64,000 bases of DNA from BACL21 sp038141525. GTDB lineage: Bacteria > Bacteroidota > Bacteroidia > Flavobacteriales > Flavobacteriaceae. Under the pieces are notes generated by a model. The model saw only the letters and a list, made by a program, of their open reading frames with translations. It ran no database searches and was not told where the DNA came from. Of the stretch, positions 18,469 through 27,602 are shown one piece after another (positions within the stretch are counted from its first letter, which is position 1; each line of letters opens with the position of its first letter). The stretch lies in contig JAYQIF010000004.1 in assembly GCA_038141525.1 (NCBI GenBank), forward strand, positions 124,001-188,000. The letters are read 5' to 3'. Made by a program: the position numbers and the translations under genes.

Positions 18469-19888
18469 AGCAGGTTTGTTTAATATTAACCCTAATTCTG
18501 AGTTTGCCCCATATGGCTCAAGGCCAAAATCACGGGGAGGCTTTTGAGGAATTGATCAATGAATACGTGGTGCGTTGTCAAAATGGCCCCCCGACCATCT
18601 TGCCTTTTGCCAATCGTAAGGGGTATCTAGTCGAAATTTCAGACAGCACTTGGGTGGATTACCCGCAGGGGCGCACCTACAAAATGAGTCAAGAAGATTT
18701 GGGTGCAGAACAGGCCTATAAGTTTAGTCAGTATTACCATATTTCGGATACGCTTTATGTGGTTCACGATGGGGCAGGAGTGGTCTATCGACACGACGGT
18801 CAAACTTTACAACGAGTAGATGAATCTTATTACCACCATAACCAATACGGCGCAGCCTCCTTTGCCTATAATGGTCATCTTTATTTATTTGGTGGTACAG
18901 GCCTTTTTACGCGTAAGGACATATTAACGTATTATGATCCAATGGCCCGCGAGTGGCTTTTGCAAGAGACCACGGGACAAAGGCCTGATTTAACACAATC
19001 CATGGCCGGAATAGTCATCGATGATTACTTTTATCTCATTGGGGAACCCTTCATCGATGCCCGACAATACGATTTAGAGCTCAGCAGAGAGATAGAAAAA
19101 CGCTTTAGTGTCTATCGACTCAACCTTAATACTTGGCATTGGGATTTACTAGGATCGCTTGATCCTGAACTCAGTCATGACATTTATTCCATCAAGTATT
19201 TTGTGGTGGATCCCGAAAAAGAGTTACTCTATGTGAATTGCCCAAGAGGACTATTTGCCATTGATTTTGTCCGCAATACTGCCGAGCGCTATGACAACCC
19301 CTATCCCATACTGGGGCACGGATATTTTTGGGCATGGACCCAGGGGATTTGCTCTTTGTTTATTGTGACAGTCGTCAATACATCAAAACCATTTGTTTGT
19401 CTGAAACCGAGCAGGAAAAGAGAAAAACCGGCGTCCAACTCTTGTATCAGGCAAACCTCGATGTCTATTACAATACTTTGCTGGAGGTTATTGCCGTACT
19501 CTTTTTGGTTTCCTTGGTGCTTATTGTCATCAATGAATTAAAGTTTGAAAAGCGCATCGTGATCCGGCTCAAAGGAGGAACTGTCCTTTTTCGTTCGCGC
19601 AACATACGCGTGTTTAATTCAGAGGAAAAAGAGCTGCTCATGCAACTGGCCACAGCACAGACACTGTCGTTTAGCGATCTAGAAGATATTGTAAGTTTTC
19701 CGAACGACAGTCAAAGCGTTCGGGTCAAAAAACGCGACCGCGTGTTGCGTGTGATGAATGAGAAAATTGCGACTATTTTTAATCACGATAGCGCCCAAAA
19801 GCATGATTATTTCACCATTCAGACCAGTGTAGACGACAAGCGCAGCCGTTTGCTGGGGCTTAATGATGAATATTTTAAAGTCATGTAG
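18465..19888 (+). CDS. membrane protein: signal peptide, kelch-like propeller, one TM helix, C-terminal helix-turn-helix-like domain (one frameshift)
   Basis: About 474 residues after repair. MKQVCLILTLILSLPHMAQG is a cleavable signal. Residues 30-290 carry kelch-like blades, for example YNGHLYLFGGTGLFTRKD followed by YDPMAREWL, and IDDYFYLIGE followed by YRLNLNTWHWDLLG, so a periplasmic beta-propeller is likely. A single T lost near 19334 breaks the frame (repair gives YFLGMDPGDLLFVYCD). The TM helix LLEVIAVLFLVSLVLIVINE is at about 338-357. The last 115 residues are charged and helical (NSEEKELLMQLATAQTLSFS, later RVKKRDRVLRVMNEK and SVDDKRSRLLGLNDEYF) and look like a winged-helix DNA-binding domain. 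I infer a one-component transmembrane regulator; what it senses and binds is unknown. Last gene of the cys operon. Confidence 0.6.
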
Positions 19889-19922
19889 TCTATTTTTTGC
19901 GTAATGCCAATGATAGTGGGGT

Positions 19923-19961
19923 AAAAAATAGTGGATCCACTTGTTTCCACTAAATTTTTTT
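19923..19961. repeat. 39-bp intergenic element, copy 1 (identical copy at 59746-59784)
   Basis: A run of A, then TAGTGGATCCACTTG, TTTCCACTAAA and a run of T. TAGTGGA pairs with TCCACTA, and the flanking A and T tracts extend the stem, so it can act as a bidirectional terminator; the inner AGTGGATCCACT is itself a perfect palindrome, giving an alternative hairpin. It lies 34 bases after the kelch gene. All 39 bases recur exactly 40 kb away. Confidence 0.8.
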
Positions 19962-19994
19962 TAGGTGTAAATTTAAAGAAATTATTTTTATATT

Positions 19995-21047
19995 ATGAAT
20001 ATCGATATAGCCCTTATATTACTTATCGCGGTGTTACTTGCAGCGCTTTTATATCAGCCCATACATTTTATTTGTCGGGAGCTCAAAATAGTGGATACAC
20101 CAGATTGGCGCAAATATGATTTCAAATCCATACCCTTAGGCGGAGGATTCTTGATGGTCGTGGTGTCCATGGTGGGCATGATCGCCAGTATGGTTCTGGT
20201 GCGTACCCCCATGTCTAATGATGTGCTCATTATGTTGCTCGGCGCATTGACACTATTTATTACTGGCATCATTGATGACCTTTATCAGCTCCGCGCCTCG
20301 ATAAAGTTGCTGATACAGATTTTTGTATCGTTTGCCACTCTGATCACCTCGAGTATCTTGCTGGATGACTTTCATGGCCTTTTTGGCATCACAACCCTAG
20401 GGTCAATGGCGGCCTGGATGATAACCGTAGTCTACCTAGTGGTTTTTATCAACATGTTTAACCTAATCGATGGGATCGATGGTTTGGCCTCGGGCATAGG
20501 GATCATTAGCCTGGTATTTATTCTCGCCTCTGCAGAAATGGCTCATGAGTTTTTACTCTCAATACTGATTTGCTTTCTACTGGGGGCGCTGATTGTATTA
20601 TTTGTGCGCAATCATACCGCCGAAAAAATGTACTTGGGGGATAGTGGTTCACTCAGTTTGGGGTATCTCGCGGGTTGTTTGACTTTGCATCAGCTCTCGA
20701 TCGCGGATGTGGCCTTTCCAGAGGTGGATTTTGCGATGTATGGACCGGTTTATGCCATGACGCTGTTTTGGTATCCGCTGATGGACCTAGGGCGCGTATT
20801 TTTGATTCGTTTATATCGAGGTCAATCGCCTTTTAGCCCGGATCGCAATCATTTTCATCACAAAATGGTGGATCGAGGGCACAAACATCTAACTGTTTCT
20901 CTAATGATTATGGGCCTTACTCTGGCTTATGAACTCTTGTCGTTTTTTCTGTCCAAATTTATGGGTGTGAATGCTTTGTTTTTGGTGATGTTTGCCATAA
21001 CTTCGTTCACGGCATATATCGTGTTTATAAGACCTGAAAAAGCCTAA
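19995..21047 (+). CDS. polyprenyl-phosphate sugar-1-phosphate transferase, MraY/WecA family (copy 2)
   Basis: 350 residues, intact, highly hydrophobic with about ten helices. Motifs: GIIDDLYQLRASIK, NMFNLIDGIDGLASG, KMYLGDSGSLSLGYL and FSPDRNHFHHKMVDRGH are the nucleotide-sugar and Mg-binding loops of the phospho-sugar transferase superfamily. It primes lipid-linked glycan synthesis at the cytoplasmic face. The stop codon is followed by one base and then the ATG of the antiterminator gene. It differs clearly in sequence from copy 1 at 16734, so the two probably act on different sugars or pathways. WecA/TagO-like GlcNAc-1-phosphate transfer is the default guess; the substrate is not shown by sequence. 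Confidence 0.92.
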   Translation: MNIDIALILLIAVLLAALLYQPIHFICRELKIVDTPDWRKYDFKSIPLGGGFLMVVVSMVGMIASMVLVRTPMSNDVLIMLLGALTLFITGIIDDLYQLRASIKLLIQIFVSFATLITSSILLDDFHGLFGITTLGSMAAWMITVVYLVVFINMFNLIDGIDGLASGIGIISLVFILASAEMAHEFLLSILICFLLGALIVLFVRNHTAEKMYLGDSGSLSLGYLAGCLTLHQLSIADVAFPEVDFAMYGPVYAMTLFWYPLMDLGRVFLIRLYRGQSPFSPDRNHFHHKMVDRGHKHLTVSLMIMGLTLAYELLSFFLSKFMGVNALFLVMFAITSFTAYIVFIRPEKA

Positions 21048-21048
21048 A

Positions 21049-21519
21049 ATGATTGATACTTCCGTTCAAGATCCATGGCTTGTTTTATACGTAAAACGGC
21101 AGACCGAAAAAAAGGTCGCGAGCCGTTTGGCGGCCCTTGGTGTAGTGCAGTATCTGCCCACAATAACTGTGGTGCGCCAGTGGAGTGATCGCAAAAAGAA
21201 ATTGCAAATTCCGGCGGTCTCAGGGGTAATCTTTGTGCAGTGCCCGGAGGCAGAAAAAAACATAGTCTTTAGCGTACCGGGCACGGTGCGTTATTTGTTT
21301 ATCGATGGAGGACTGGCCAAAGTCCCCCACAAGGAGCTTGAGGCTATGGATAATTACCTGAAGGGTAGGGGAGAAATCGACCAAACCCAATATCAAAAAG
21401 GACAAGAGATTTATTTAGAGGCCTTCAAAGCCTCTGGGGTGATCAGTAAAATAGGGGCGCACCATTTTTGGGTGACGCTGCCAGAATCGGGGCTTACGGT
21501 GCGCTTGCGCGCGGCTTAG
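21049..21519 (+). CDS. UpxY/RfaH-like transcription antiterminator (NusG paralogue)
   Basis: 156 residues, intact. The N-terminal NGN domain reads WLVLYVKRQTEKKVASRL, and YLPTITVVRQWSDRKKK followed by IPAVSGVIFVQCPE is the characteristic 'polypeptide tethered to RNA polymerase' face. A short KOW-like C-terminal domain (YQKGQEIYLEAF to WVTLPESGLTVRLRAA) follows. In Bacteroidota such NusG paralogues sit at the head of capsule or exopolysaccharide operons and allow polymerase to read through the long cluster. Its position directly before the nucleotide-sugar genes fits. It is followed by an 11-base T run, and the 110-base leader after it may hold the target element. Confidence 0.87.
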   Translation: MIDTSVQDPWLVLYVKRQTEKKVASRLAALGVVQYLPTITVVRQWSDRKKKLQIPAVSGVIFVQCPEAEKNIVFSVPGTVRYLFIDGGLAKVPHKELEAMDNYLKGRGEIDQTQYQKGQEIYLEAFKASGVISKIGAHHFWVTLPESGLTVRLRAA

Positions 21520-21630
21520 GCCTTTTTTTTTTTAATAAAATTTTTAATCGGGCAGACCGCGACATGGGACTGCTTGTGGCGAAGCCGTGGTAAAAGCTTC
21601 TGAATTAGGTTTTTGAGATGAAAAGGATTC
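21520..21630 (+). other. leader between antiterminator and first sugar gene
   Basis: Contains an 11-base T run (GCC followed by T11) directly after the antiterminator, then a GC-richer stretch with GGCAGACCGCG and GCTTGTGGCGAAGCCGTGG. The inner GGCTTCGCC-like complement (GGCGAAGCC) can fold. It is a candidate pause or recruitment site for the UpxY-like protein; no known ops sequence was recognised. No gene is seen in it. Confidence 0.3.
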
Positions 21631-22004
21631 ATGATCAAGATGAATAAAGATCAAAAAATCATAAACCAAAAGCCATCATCGTCTCGGGTTATTTTAATCC
21701 GATCCATAAAGGGCATTTGGAGTATTTTAATAATGCCAAGTCGCTTTGTGATGAGCTTTTTGTGATTGTGAATAACGATCATCAGCGCGCCCTTAAAGGC
21801 AGTAAAGAGTTTCAGAAAGGAGGATGAGCGCATGATCATCGTGTCGAACATTAAGGCCGTGGATCAGGCGGTGCTCTCGATTGATCAGGACCGCACGGTA
21901 TGTGCGACTATAAAACACATCGCAGAGACTTATGGCGTAAAAAAAGAGTATGACCTGGCTAATTTGCCAATGGCGGTGATCAAAATAACGACACCATCCC
22001 AGAG
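21631..22004 (+). pseudogene. cytidylyl/adenylyltransferase-family nucleotidyltransferase, 3' end missing
   Basis: The HxGH-type nucleotidyltransferase fold is recognisable across frame breaks: KAIIVSGYFNPIHKGHLEYF (ribose-phosphate and ATP/CTP loop), DELFVIVNNDHQRALKGSKE, then IIVSNIKAVDQAVLSIDQD and RTVCATIKHIAETYG, and finally FANGGDQNNDTIPE. Breaks are near 21662 (one A lost), 21815 and 21965. This family normally continues about 30-40 residues past NxxIPE, but here the reading passes straight into the C-terminal half of a nucleotide-sugar dehydrogenase at about 22004-22011. The enzyme would activate a sugar phosphate or polyol with a nucleotide; which one is not clear. The start is placed at ATG 21631. 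Confidence 0.7.
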
Positions 22005-22487
22005 CGCGGGGTAGATCCTTATTATATCGCTCAAAAAGCCCAAGAAGTGGGATATCATCCCGAAATTATTCTGGCTGGCCGAAGACTAAACGACTCCATG
22101 GGGATTTATATCGCCAATGAAGTGATTAAGCTACTGGTCAAATCGGATCAAAAGGTGAAAGGCGCAAAAATCTTAATTTTAGGAATAACCTTTAAAGAAA
22201 ATTGCCCTGATGTCCGAAATACCAAGGTGGTTGACTTAATTCTTCACTTAAAAGATTTTGGCGTTGATTTAACAATCTATGATCCTTGGGCTAACCCAGA
22301 AGAGGTAAAACATGAATATAACCTCTCCACGATTAACCAGGCGCCTAACATGCAATTTGACGCGGTAGTCCTTGCGGTTGCTCATAAACAATTCTTTTCA
22401 ATAGATTTAGATTCATGGCGCAAACCAAGTGCGCCTATTTATGACGTAAAAGGGGTATTGGGCGATAGAGCAACGGCCTCATTATAA
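22005..22487 (+). pseudogene. UDP-sugar 6-dehydrogenase (WbpA/TviB type), C-terminal part only
   Basis: Oxidises UDP-N-acetylhexosamine or UDP-hexose to the uronic acid. What is present begins GVDPYYIAQKAQEVGYHPEI, followed by ILAGRRLNDSMGIYIANE, then the UDP-binding domain KILILGITFKENCPDVRNTK, DFGVDLTIYDPWANPEEV and a C-terminus ending DVKGVLGDRATASL. These are classic family blocks, but the entire N-terminal NAD domain and central helices, roughly 255 residues including the catalytic cysteine region before GVDPYY, are absent; the upstream bases belong to a nucleotidyltransferase. Either a deletion joined two genes or the assembly skipped sequence. It stops two bases before the epimerase gene. 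No internal break within this part. Confidence 0.85.
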
Positions 22488-22489
22488 AT

Positions 22490-23507
22490 ATGATTGATTA
22501 CAAGAAGTTAGATGGCTTAAGAGTGCTCGTTACAGGCGGTGCAGGTTTTATAGGATCAAATCTTTGCGAGTCGTTAGTCAATCATAATGCGGTAGTCACT
22601 TGTTTGGATAACCTTTCTACGGGATACAGAAAAAACATAGAAGAATTAATACCACATGAGAATTTCAAATTCATTCAAGGTGATATACGCGATTTAGATT
22701 TATGCCAAGAGGCATGCGCTGATCAAGACTTTGTGCTGCATCATGCCGCTTCGGTTTCTGTGCCTCGATCTATCGACAATCCTGTTTTATGTAACAGTGT
22801 GAATGTCGATGGCTTTCTTAATATGCTCACAGCGGCGAGAGACAATAAGGTACGTCGCTTTATTTTTGCCACAAGCAGCTCGGTATATGGTGACTCGGTG
22901 GAGTTGCCAAAAATAGAATCCAACATTGGGAAACCTTTATCGCCCTATGCTTTGAGTAAACTAACGAATGAGCTTTATGCTCAAATGTTTTTTGATCATT
23001 ACGGACTTGAGTTTATTGGATTACGATATTTTAATGTCTTCGGGCCAAAGCAAGATCCAGAGAGTCCATATTCGGCTGTGATTCCTTTATTTACCAAAAA
23101 ATGATAAATGGGGATTCGCCCGTAATTAATGGAGATGGCACTTTTTCAAGGGATTTTACTTACATAGATAATGTGGTGAATATGAATCTATTGGCAATGC
23201 TATCACAAGAGTCTAATGCCGTTAATGAAATATATAACGTAGCTTGTGGGACCTCCATTACCCTAAAGGAATTGTCTGCCATTATTAAAGAGGAACTATC
23301 GAAAAATGATTTCGGTATAAAAAACATCCCCATTAAATATGGTCCACCCAGAAATGGAGACATACCTCATTCTCTAGCTTCGATAGAAAAGGGGCTAAGC
23401 GATTATTAAACTATAACCCAAAAGTAAATACGAGTGAAGGAATTTCTAAATCTGTATTGTGGTATTGGAAAAAACTTCAAGAATATTCAGTAAATGCCAA
23501 AGCTTAG
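22490..23507 (+). CDS. UDP-N-acetylglucosamine/galactosamine 4-epimerase (WbpP/TviC-like; frameshifted)
   Basis: Short-chain dehydrogenase fold. VLVTGGAGFIGSNLCE is the NAD-binding loop (about residues 12-27), HHAASVSVPRSI and TSSSVYGDS provide the catalytic Ser, and SPYALSKLTNELYA the Tyr-x-x-x-Lys. ISSDNPxxxx-type openings before the P-loop (KKLDGLRVLVTG) and FNVFGPKQDPESPYSAVIP favour UDP-GlcNAc/GalNAc epimerases over UDP-glucose enzymes. The frame breaks at 23095, where six A occur instead of seven (repair gives FTKKMINGDSPVINGDG), and at about 23395 in a G run before RLLNYNPKV. The stop at 23505 lies inside the start of the next gene. Together with the 6-dehydrogenase it would supply UDP-GalNAcA- or GlcNAcA-type precursors. 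Confidence 0.88.
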
Positions 23508-24456
23508 TAAACAAACAAAAATCTTTATTGCAGGGCACAATGGAATGGTCGGTTCCGCCATTTGGAGGGCTCTGGAAAACCATGGGTATACAAATCTTGT
23601 AGGTAAAAGTAGCTCTGAATTAGATCTTCGCGACCAAAACTCAGTCAATGATTATTACGCCAAGATTAAACCAGAGGTAGTCATTGATGCTGCGGCAAGA
23701 GTAGGGGGATTTTTGGCTAACAGAGATTACCCCTACCAGTTTTTGATAGAAAATATGCAGATTCAAAATAATTTAATCGATGGTGCATTAAAAACAGGGG
23801 TTGAAAAATTCATATTCTTGGGGAGTTCATGTATTTACCCGAAACATGCGTCGCAACCTTTAAAAGAAGAGTATTTATTAACCGATTCACTCGAGCCCAC
23901 CAATGAATGGTATGCTATTGCTAAAATCACAGGGGTTAAAGCGTGTGAAGCCATCAGAAAACAGCATAACAGAGACTACGTTAGTCTAATGCCTACCAAT
24001 CTATACGGTTATAATGACAATTTTGATTTAAAAACTTCTCATGTTTTACCGGCGATGATTCGCAAATTTCACGAAGCGAAATTAAATGGAAATAGTACTG
24101 TTACCTTATGGGGCAGTGGGTCTCCAATGCGAGAATTTTTATTTGTAGACGATCTCGCTGAGGCCACTATTTTTTGCTCTTGAAAATAGCCTTACTGAAC
24201 ATCTGTATAATGTGGGTACGGGTAAAGATTTAACCATTAAAGAATTGGCTCTGATCATTCAAAAAAAATCGTTGGCCACAGCGGAGCAATAAACTGGGAT
24301 GAAACAAAACCCGACGGAACCCCAAGAAAACTTCTCGATGTTTCAAAAATGAATAAATTAGGTTGGAAAGCAAAAACCGACCTTGAATCGGGAATTAAAA
24401 AAACCTATCAATGGTTTCTTGCGAACATTGATGCTTATAAACAAGTTAAACTATGA
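23494..24456 (+). CDS. fcl: GDP-L-fucose synthase (frameshifted near 3' end)
   Basis: Bifunctional 3,5-epimerase/4-reductase converting GDP-4-keto-6-deoxymannose to GDP-L-fucose. IFIAGHNGMVGSAIWRAL is the NADPH loop, DAAARVGGFLANRDYPYQF and FLGSSCIYPKHASQPLKE the Ser/Cys region, and NEWYAIAKITGVKACEA the Tyr-Lys pair; MPTNLYGYNDNFDLKTSHVL is a Fcl signature. One break near 24170 (a T run) is needed before ALENSLTEHLYNVGTGKDL and a further one near 24270 before INWDETKPDGTPRKLLDVSK. The total of about 320 residues is normal. The start overlaps the previous gene by 14 bases, and its stop (CTATGA) overlaps the gmd start. Confidence 0.93.
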
Positions 24457-25338
24457 AAGTAGCGCTCATTACTGGGGTAACAGGTCAAGACGGTTCCTAT
24501 CTGGCAGAATTACTCCTTGAAAAAGGCTATGAAGTCCATGGGATTAAACGAAGAGCCTCTTCACTGAATACCCAAAGAATCGATCACATCTATCAAGACC
24601 CACACGACAAAAATGTAAGGTTTAAATTACATTATGGTGACCTAACCGATTCCATGAACATTACGCGAATCATTAAAGAGTGTCAACCTGATGAGATTTA
24701 TAATCTAGGCGCTATGTCTCATGTTAAGGTGTCCTTTGATATTCCAGAATATGTGGGTAATGTAGATGCCTTGGGGACGCTGCGCATCTTAGAAGCTGTT
24801 CGCTTATTAGGTCTTGAAAAGAAAACTCATATATCAAGCGTCAACCATCTGAGCTTTATGGGGGTATGCCGGAGAATAAAAATAAAAATGGCATGTACGA
24901 TGAGAATTCTCCTTTTTATCCGCGCTCACCCTACGGTGTTGCAAAGATTTACGGGTTTTGGATTACTAAAAACTATCGTGAAGCCTACAATATGTTTGCT
25001 TGTAATGGCATCTTATTCAATCACGAATCACCTAGACGGGAGAGACTTTTGTCACGCGTAAAATAACCCGAGCAGTTGCGAGAATAGCACTAGGTCAACA
25101 AGAGAAATTTTACTTAGGTAATCTCGATGCCAAGCGTGATTGGGGCCATGCCAAAGATTATGTGCGCATGATGTGGATGATCTTACAAGCTGATAAACCT
25201 GAAGATTGGGTTATTGCCAAAATTCTGGTCAAGCCACAAGAAGTATTAAATGTCGGGATTTTGTCCGCATGGCCTTTGAAGAGGTTGGTTGGGTTTCGAG
25301 TAGAGTTCAAAGGGAACTGGGATAAACGAAAAGGATAA
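24453..25338 (+). pseudogene. gmd: GDP-mannose 4,6-dehydratase, frameshifted and lacking the C-terminus
   Basis: Makes GDP-4-keto-6-deoxymannose, the substrate of Fcl. VALITGVTGQDGSYLAELLL and GIKRRASSLNTQRIDHIY are diagnostic; SHVKVSFDIPEYVGNVDALG follows. A break at about 24835 hides the YQASTSELYGG block, then SPYGVAKIYGFWITKNYREA gives the Tyr-Lys pair and GNLDAKRDWGHAKDYVRMMW the substrate site. After EDWVIA several shifts occur; RDFVRMAFEEVG and EFKGTGINEK can still be read near 25270-25345. The family's last 70-80 residues (the YFRPTEVDLLLGDP block) are absent, and flippase-like sequence begins soon after. So the 3' end is deleted or lost in assembly. Confidence 0.9.
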
Positions 25339-25397
25339 TTGTGCTAGTTTCTTCAAAAAACTCGATTATCATAGTTTAAATTCTCAAAGTAATTAAA

Positions 25398-26463
25398 ATG
25401 TGTCTCAGGTATCATCGTGATGATTGGAATGGTTGGGGAATATGTTTTACCCATCGAATAAGTGCTTTACTAGCTTTAATATTTTGTATTATCGGATTCG
25501 TTAGCAGTGGGTATTTATCAATTTCAATATTTCATCAGCAAATACTAGAACTTACCATTGAAGATTACTTTTGCGGCAATTATTCCCAAACGTTAACTCG
25601 CATATATACCTCAAGCTTAAATGGCTTTGGAAAAAATTGCAAAGTAATTTATTAAATGAAACATAGTATGTTTTTTATAGCTAGGGTTCATTATGATAGT
25701 TTATCGTTTATTAGATTGGAATCTTAACGTATGGAATGTTGCTATTGCCTATGCAATTAGTAGAATATTGGTATGGATAATAATTTCTTTTTATTGGCAA
25801 TCTATAACAAAAGAATATTCAAAAACATTAAACATTAAGTTGCTGTTTAGGTCTTCACTGCCTTATTGTTGGTGTCTTATTTCCCAACCTCAATTATTTC
25901 AACTAATGCAGATACAATTATGATAGGTTGGCTAACGAATTCAAGTGAAGTCGGCTTGTATTCGATAGCGTCACGTATTGCCTTGCTTTGCTCGTTTTTC
26001 CTAATCGTAACAAATTCTGTCATTTCACCGAAAATTGCAACATTGTTTGAAAAGAGGTGAAATATTCCAAATGGAAATAATAGAAATTAAAAAGTTACTT
26101 ATGGATTAATAATAGTTGCTTCGATAATATTGCCCTTGTATATAATATTTGGGCGGTCGATATTAGGTCTGTGGGGCGACGATTTTACAAATGCGTACTG
26201 GTTTTAATAATGTTAAGTATTGGTCAATTCGTTAATGTTGCAACAGGTGCAACGGGCCAAATATTGATGATGTGCGGAGGTGAAAAAATTTTTAGGAAGA
26301 ATAAAATTAATTGAGGTATTTGGCAACATATTTTTGAATTACGTTTAATTATTAATTATAATGCGATCAGGGCAGCCATTGCTACCTCTTTCACCTTAAT
26401 AACTCTCAATCTTGTGAAGTTTTATTACGTACGTAAGAATATTGGAATTAATTTAATGTTTTG
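25398..26463 (+). pseudogene. wzx: Wzx-like polysaccharide flippase (MOP superfamily), broken and N-terminally truncated
   Basis: Moves lipid-linked repeat units across the inner membrane. Read across shifts: FCIIGFVSSGYLSISIFHQQ, TLTRIYTSSLNGFGK, then NVWNVAIAYAISRILVWIII, VSYFPTSIISTNADTIMIGW, SSEVGLYSIASRIALLCSFF and VTNSVISPKIATLFEKG. Further on come LIIVASIILPLYIIFGRSIL, LSIGQFVNVATGATGQILMM and RAAIATSFTLITLNLVKFYY. The order of helices and the SxxxNTxTIxIGxxxxxxEVGxY-like block match MATE/MOP flippases. About 100 N-terminal residues are missing compared with the family, facing the missing 3' end of gmd. Composition drops sharply in GC here. At least seven frame changes are needed. Confidence 0.72.
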
Positions 26464-26597
26464 AGATTTTCTCATCGTTACTTTTTGATAAACCTTTACT
26501 TTTGAAATATTACTGTCAGTTTATAATTAGAGATGTTTTAGCCTCTAGTGTGCGCCTAAATTTTAGCAAAAATCAGATTTAAATAAAAAGTATAACA

Positions 26598-27602
26598 ATG
26601 AATTCTGACATGTTGCATGCAATATTGCAAAAACAAAATGGTTCGTGTTTTATTTCAGGACTAAAAATTGACTTAAACGATGATAGGAACAAAATTTTTA
26701 TAGGTCAAAAGCGATATGTTCGAGAAAGTGAGAATAATGATTACGAAAAATATTTTGTCGCGTTTAAATCAAAAAAAGTTTTTTACTGCAATGGGGCCAA
26801 TGATAAGTCAAGACAAGAGGGATGTTTTTTTCACATATATTCTAAAAACGGGGGGAAGTTTTACTTAAATGAAAAATTTAATTCAATTAGTTCTGAAATT
26901 CTTACGGATGATGATCGTAGATTGTTTTTTGCAAATTGGATTATGATATTAATCATTTGACGCTAAGCATAATCGAGCAATACTTACCACATCTTTACAG
27001 TAATATTTTAAATTATGAATCTTATACTGTTCTACGAAATCCTTTTGAACGATTTGCCTCGTCATTAGCACAAAGATTACGTTGGTATAAAAAAATAAGA
27101 AATTAGGGGGAATCTATCTATTCAAGAAATTAATAAAAATCCATGAGGTAATTACGTTCTTACTTAATCCTTCATGGAATCTATCAATCTAAATTCAGAG
27201 TTTTTGTTCATTTTCAAAAGGCAAATAGATTATGTGTTTAATGGTGGTAAACAAATCATTAAACACATTTACCACAATTGAAAATTTAGATAATGTTGCC
27301 AACGTAATGTTTGATTCAAGTATATCTAAAAAAGAGGTTAATACAACACAAGTATATAAGAATAAGTTTGTCAAAAATATATTTACCATTTTAGCCGACC
27401 TAAGTTAAAACCTGTATCGAAAATCATTCCAATTAGTCTGAGAGAGCGCATTAAATCTTCTGTACTAATAAGTCACAATCAGAGTAAAGCATACAAAGTT
27501 TTTTGAAAATCAGTTAGTTTTGGATTTCATCAATAAATATTATCACGAAGAAGATATTTTGCTCTATAATAAATATTTCAATTTATCAGATAAGTATGAA
27601 TA
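26598..27602 (+). pseudogene. sulfotransferase-family protein, frame broken
   Basis: Transfers sulfate from PAPS to a glycan. An unbroken 120-codon N-terminal frame (MNSDMLHAILQKQNGSCFIS) contains CFFHIYSKNGGKFYLNEKF, which resembles the 5'-phosphosulfate loop (FHIxKxGG). After a shift near 26940 comes HLTLSIIEQYLPHLYSNI and then VLRNPFERFASSLAQRLRWY, the 3'-phosphate motif (RNPxxRxxS) that defines the family. Further on FLFIFKRQIDYVFNGGKQII and HIYHIENLDNVANVMFDSSI, and near the end YHEDILLYNKYFNLSDKYE, a standard C-terminal block of Sulfotransfer_2-type proteins. At least five breaks, mostly in A or T runs. It is the natural consumer of PAPS made by the cys operon about 10 kb upstream. Confidence 0.72.

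Noticed and set aside
19923..19961. 39-bp repeat as an attachment site or IS end
   Set aside because: No integrase, transposase or terminal inverted repeats lie near either copy, and the 40 kb between them is mostly chromosomal housekeeping and glycan genes.
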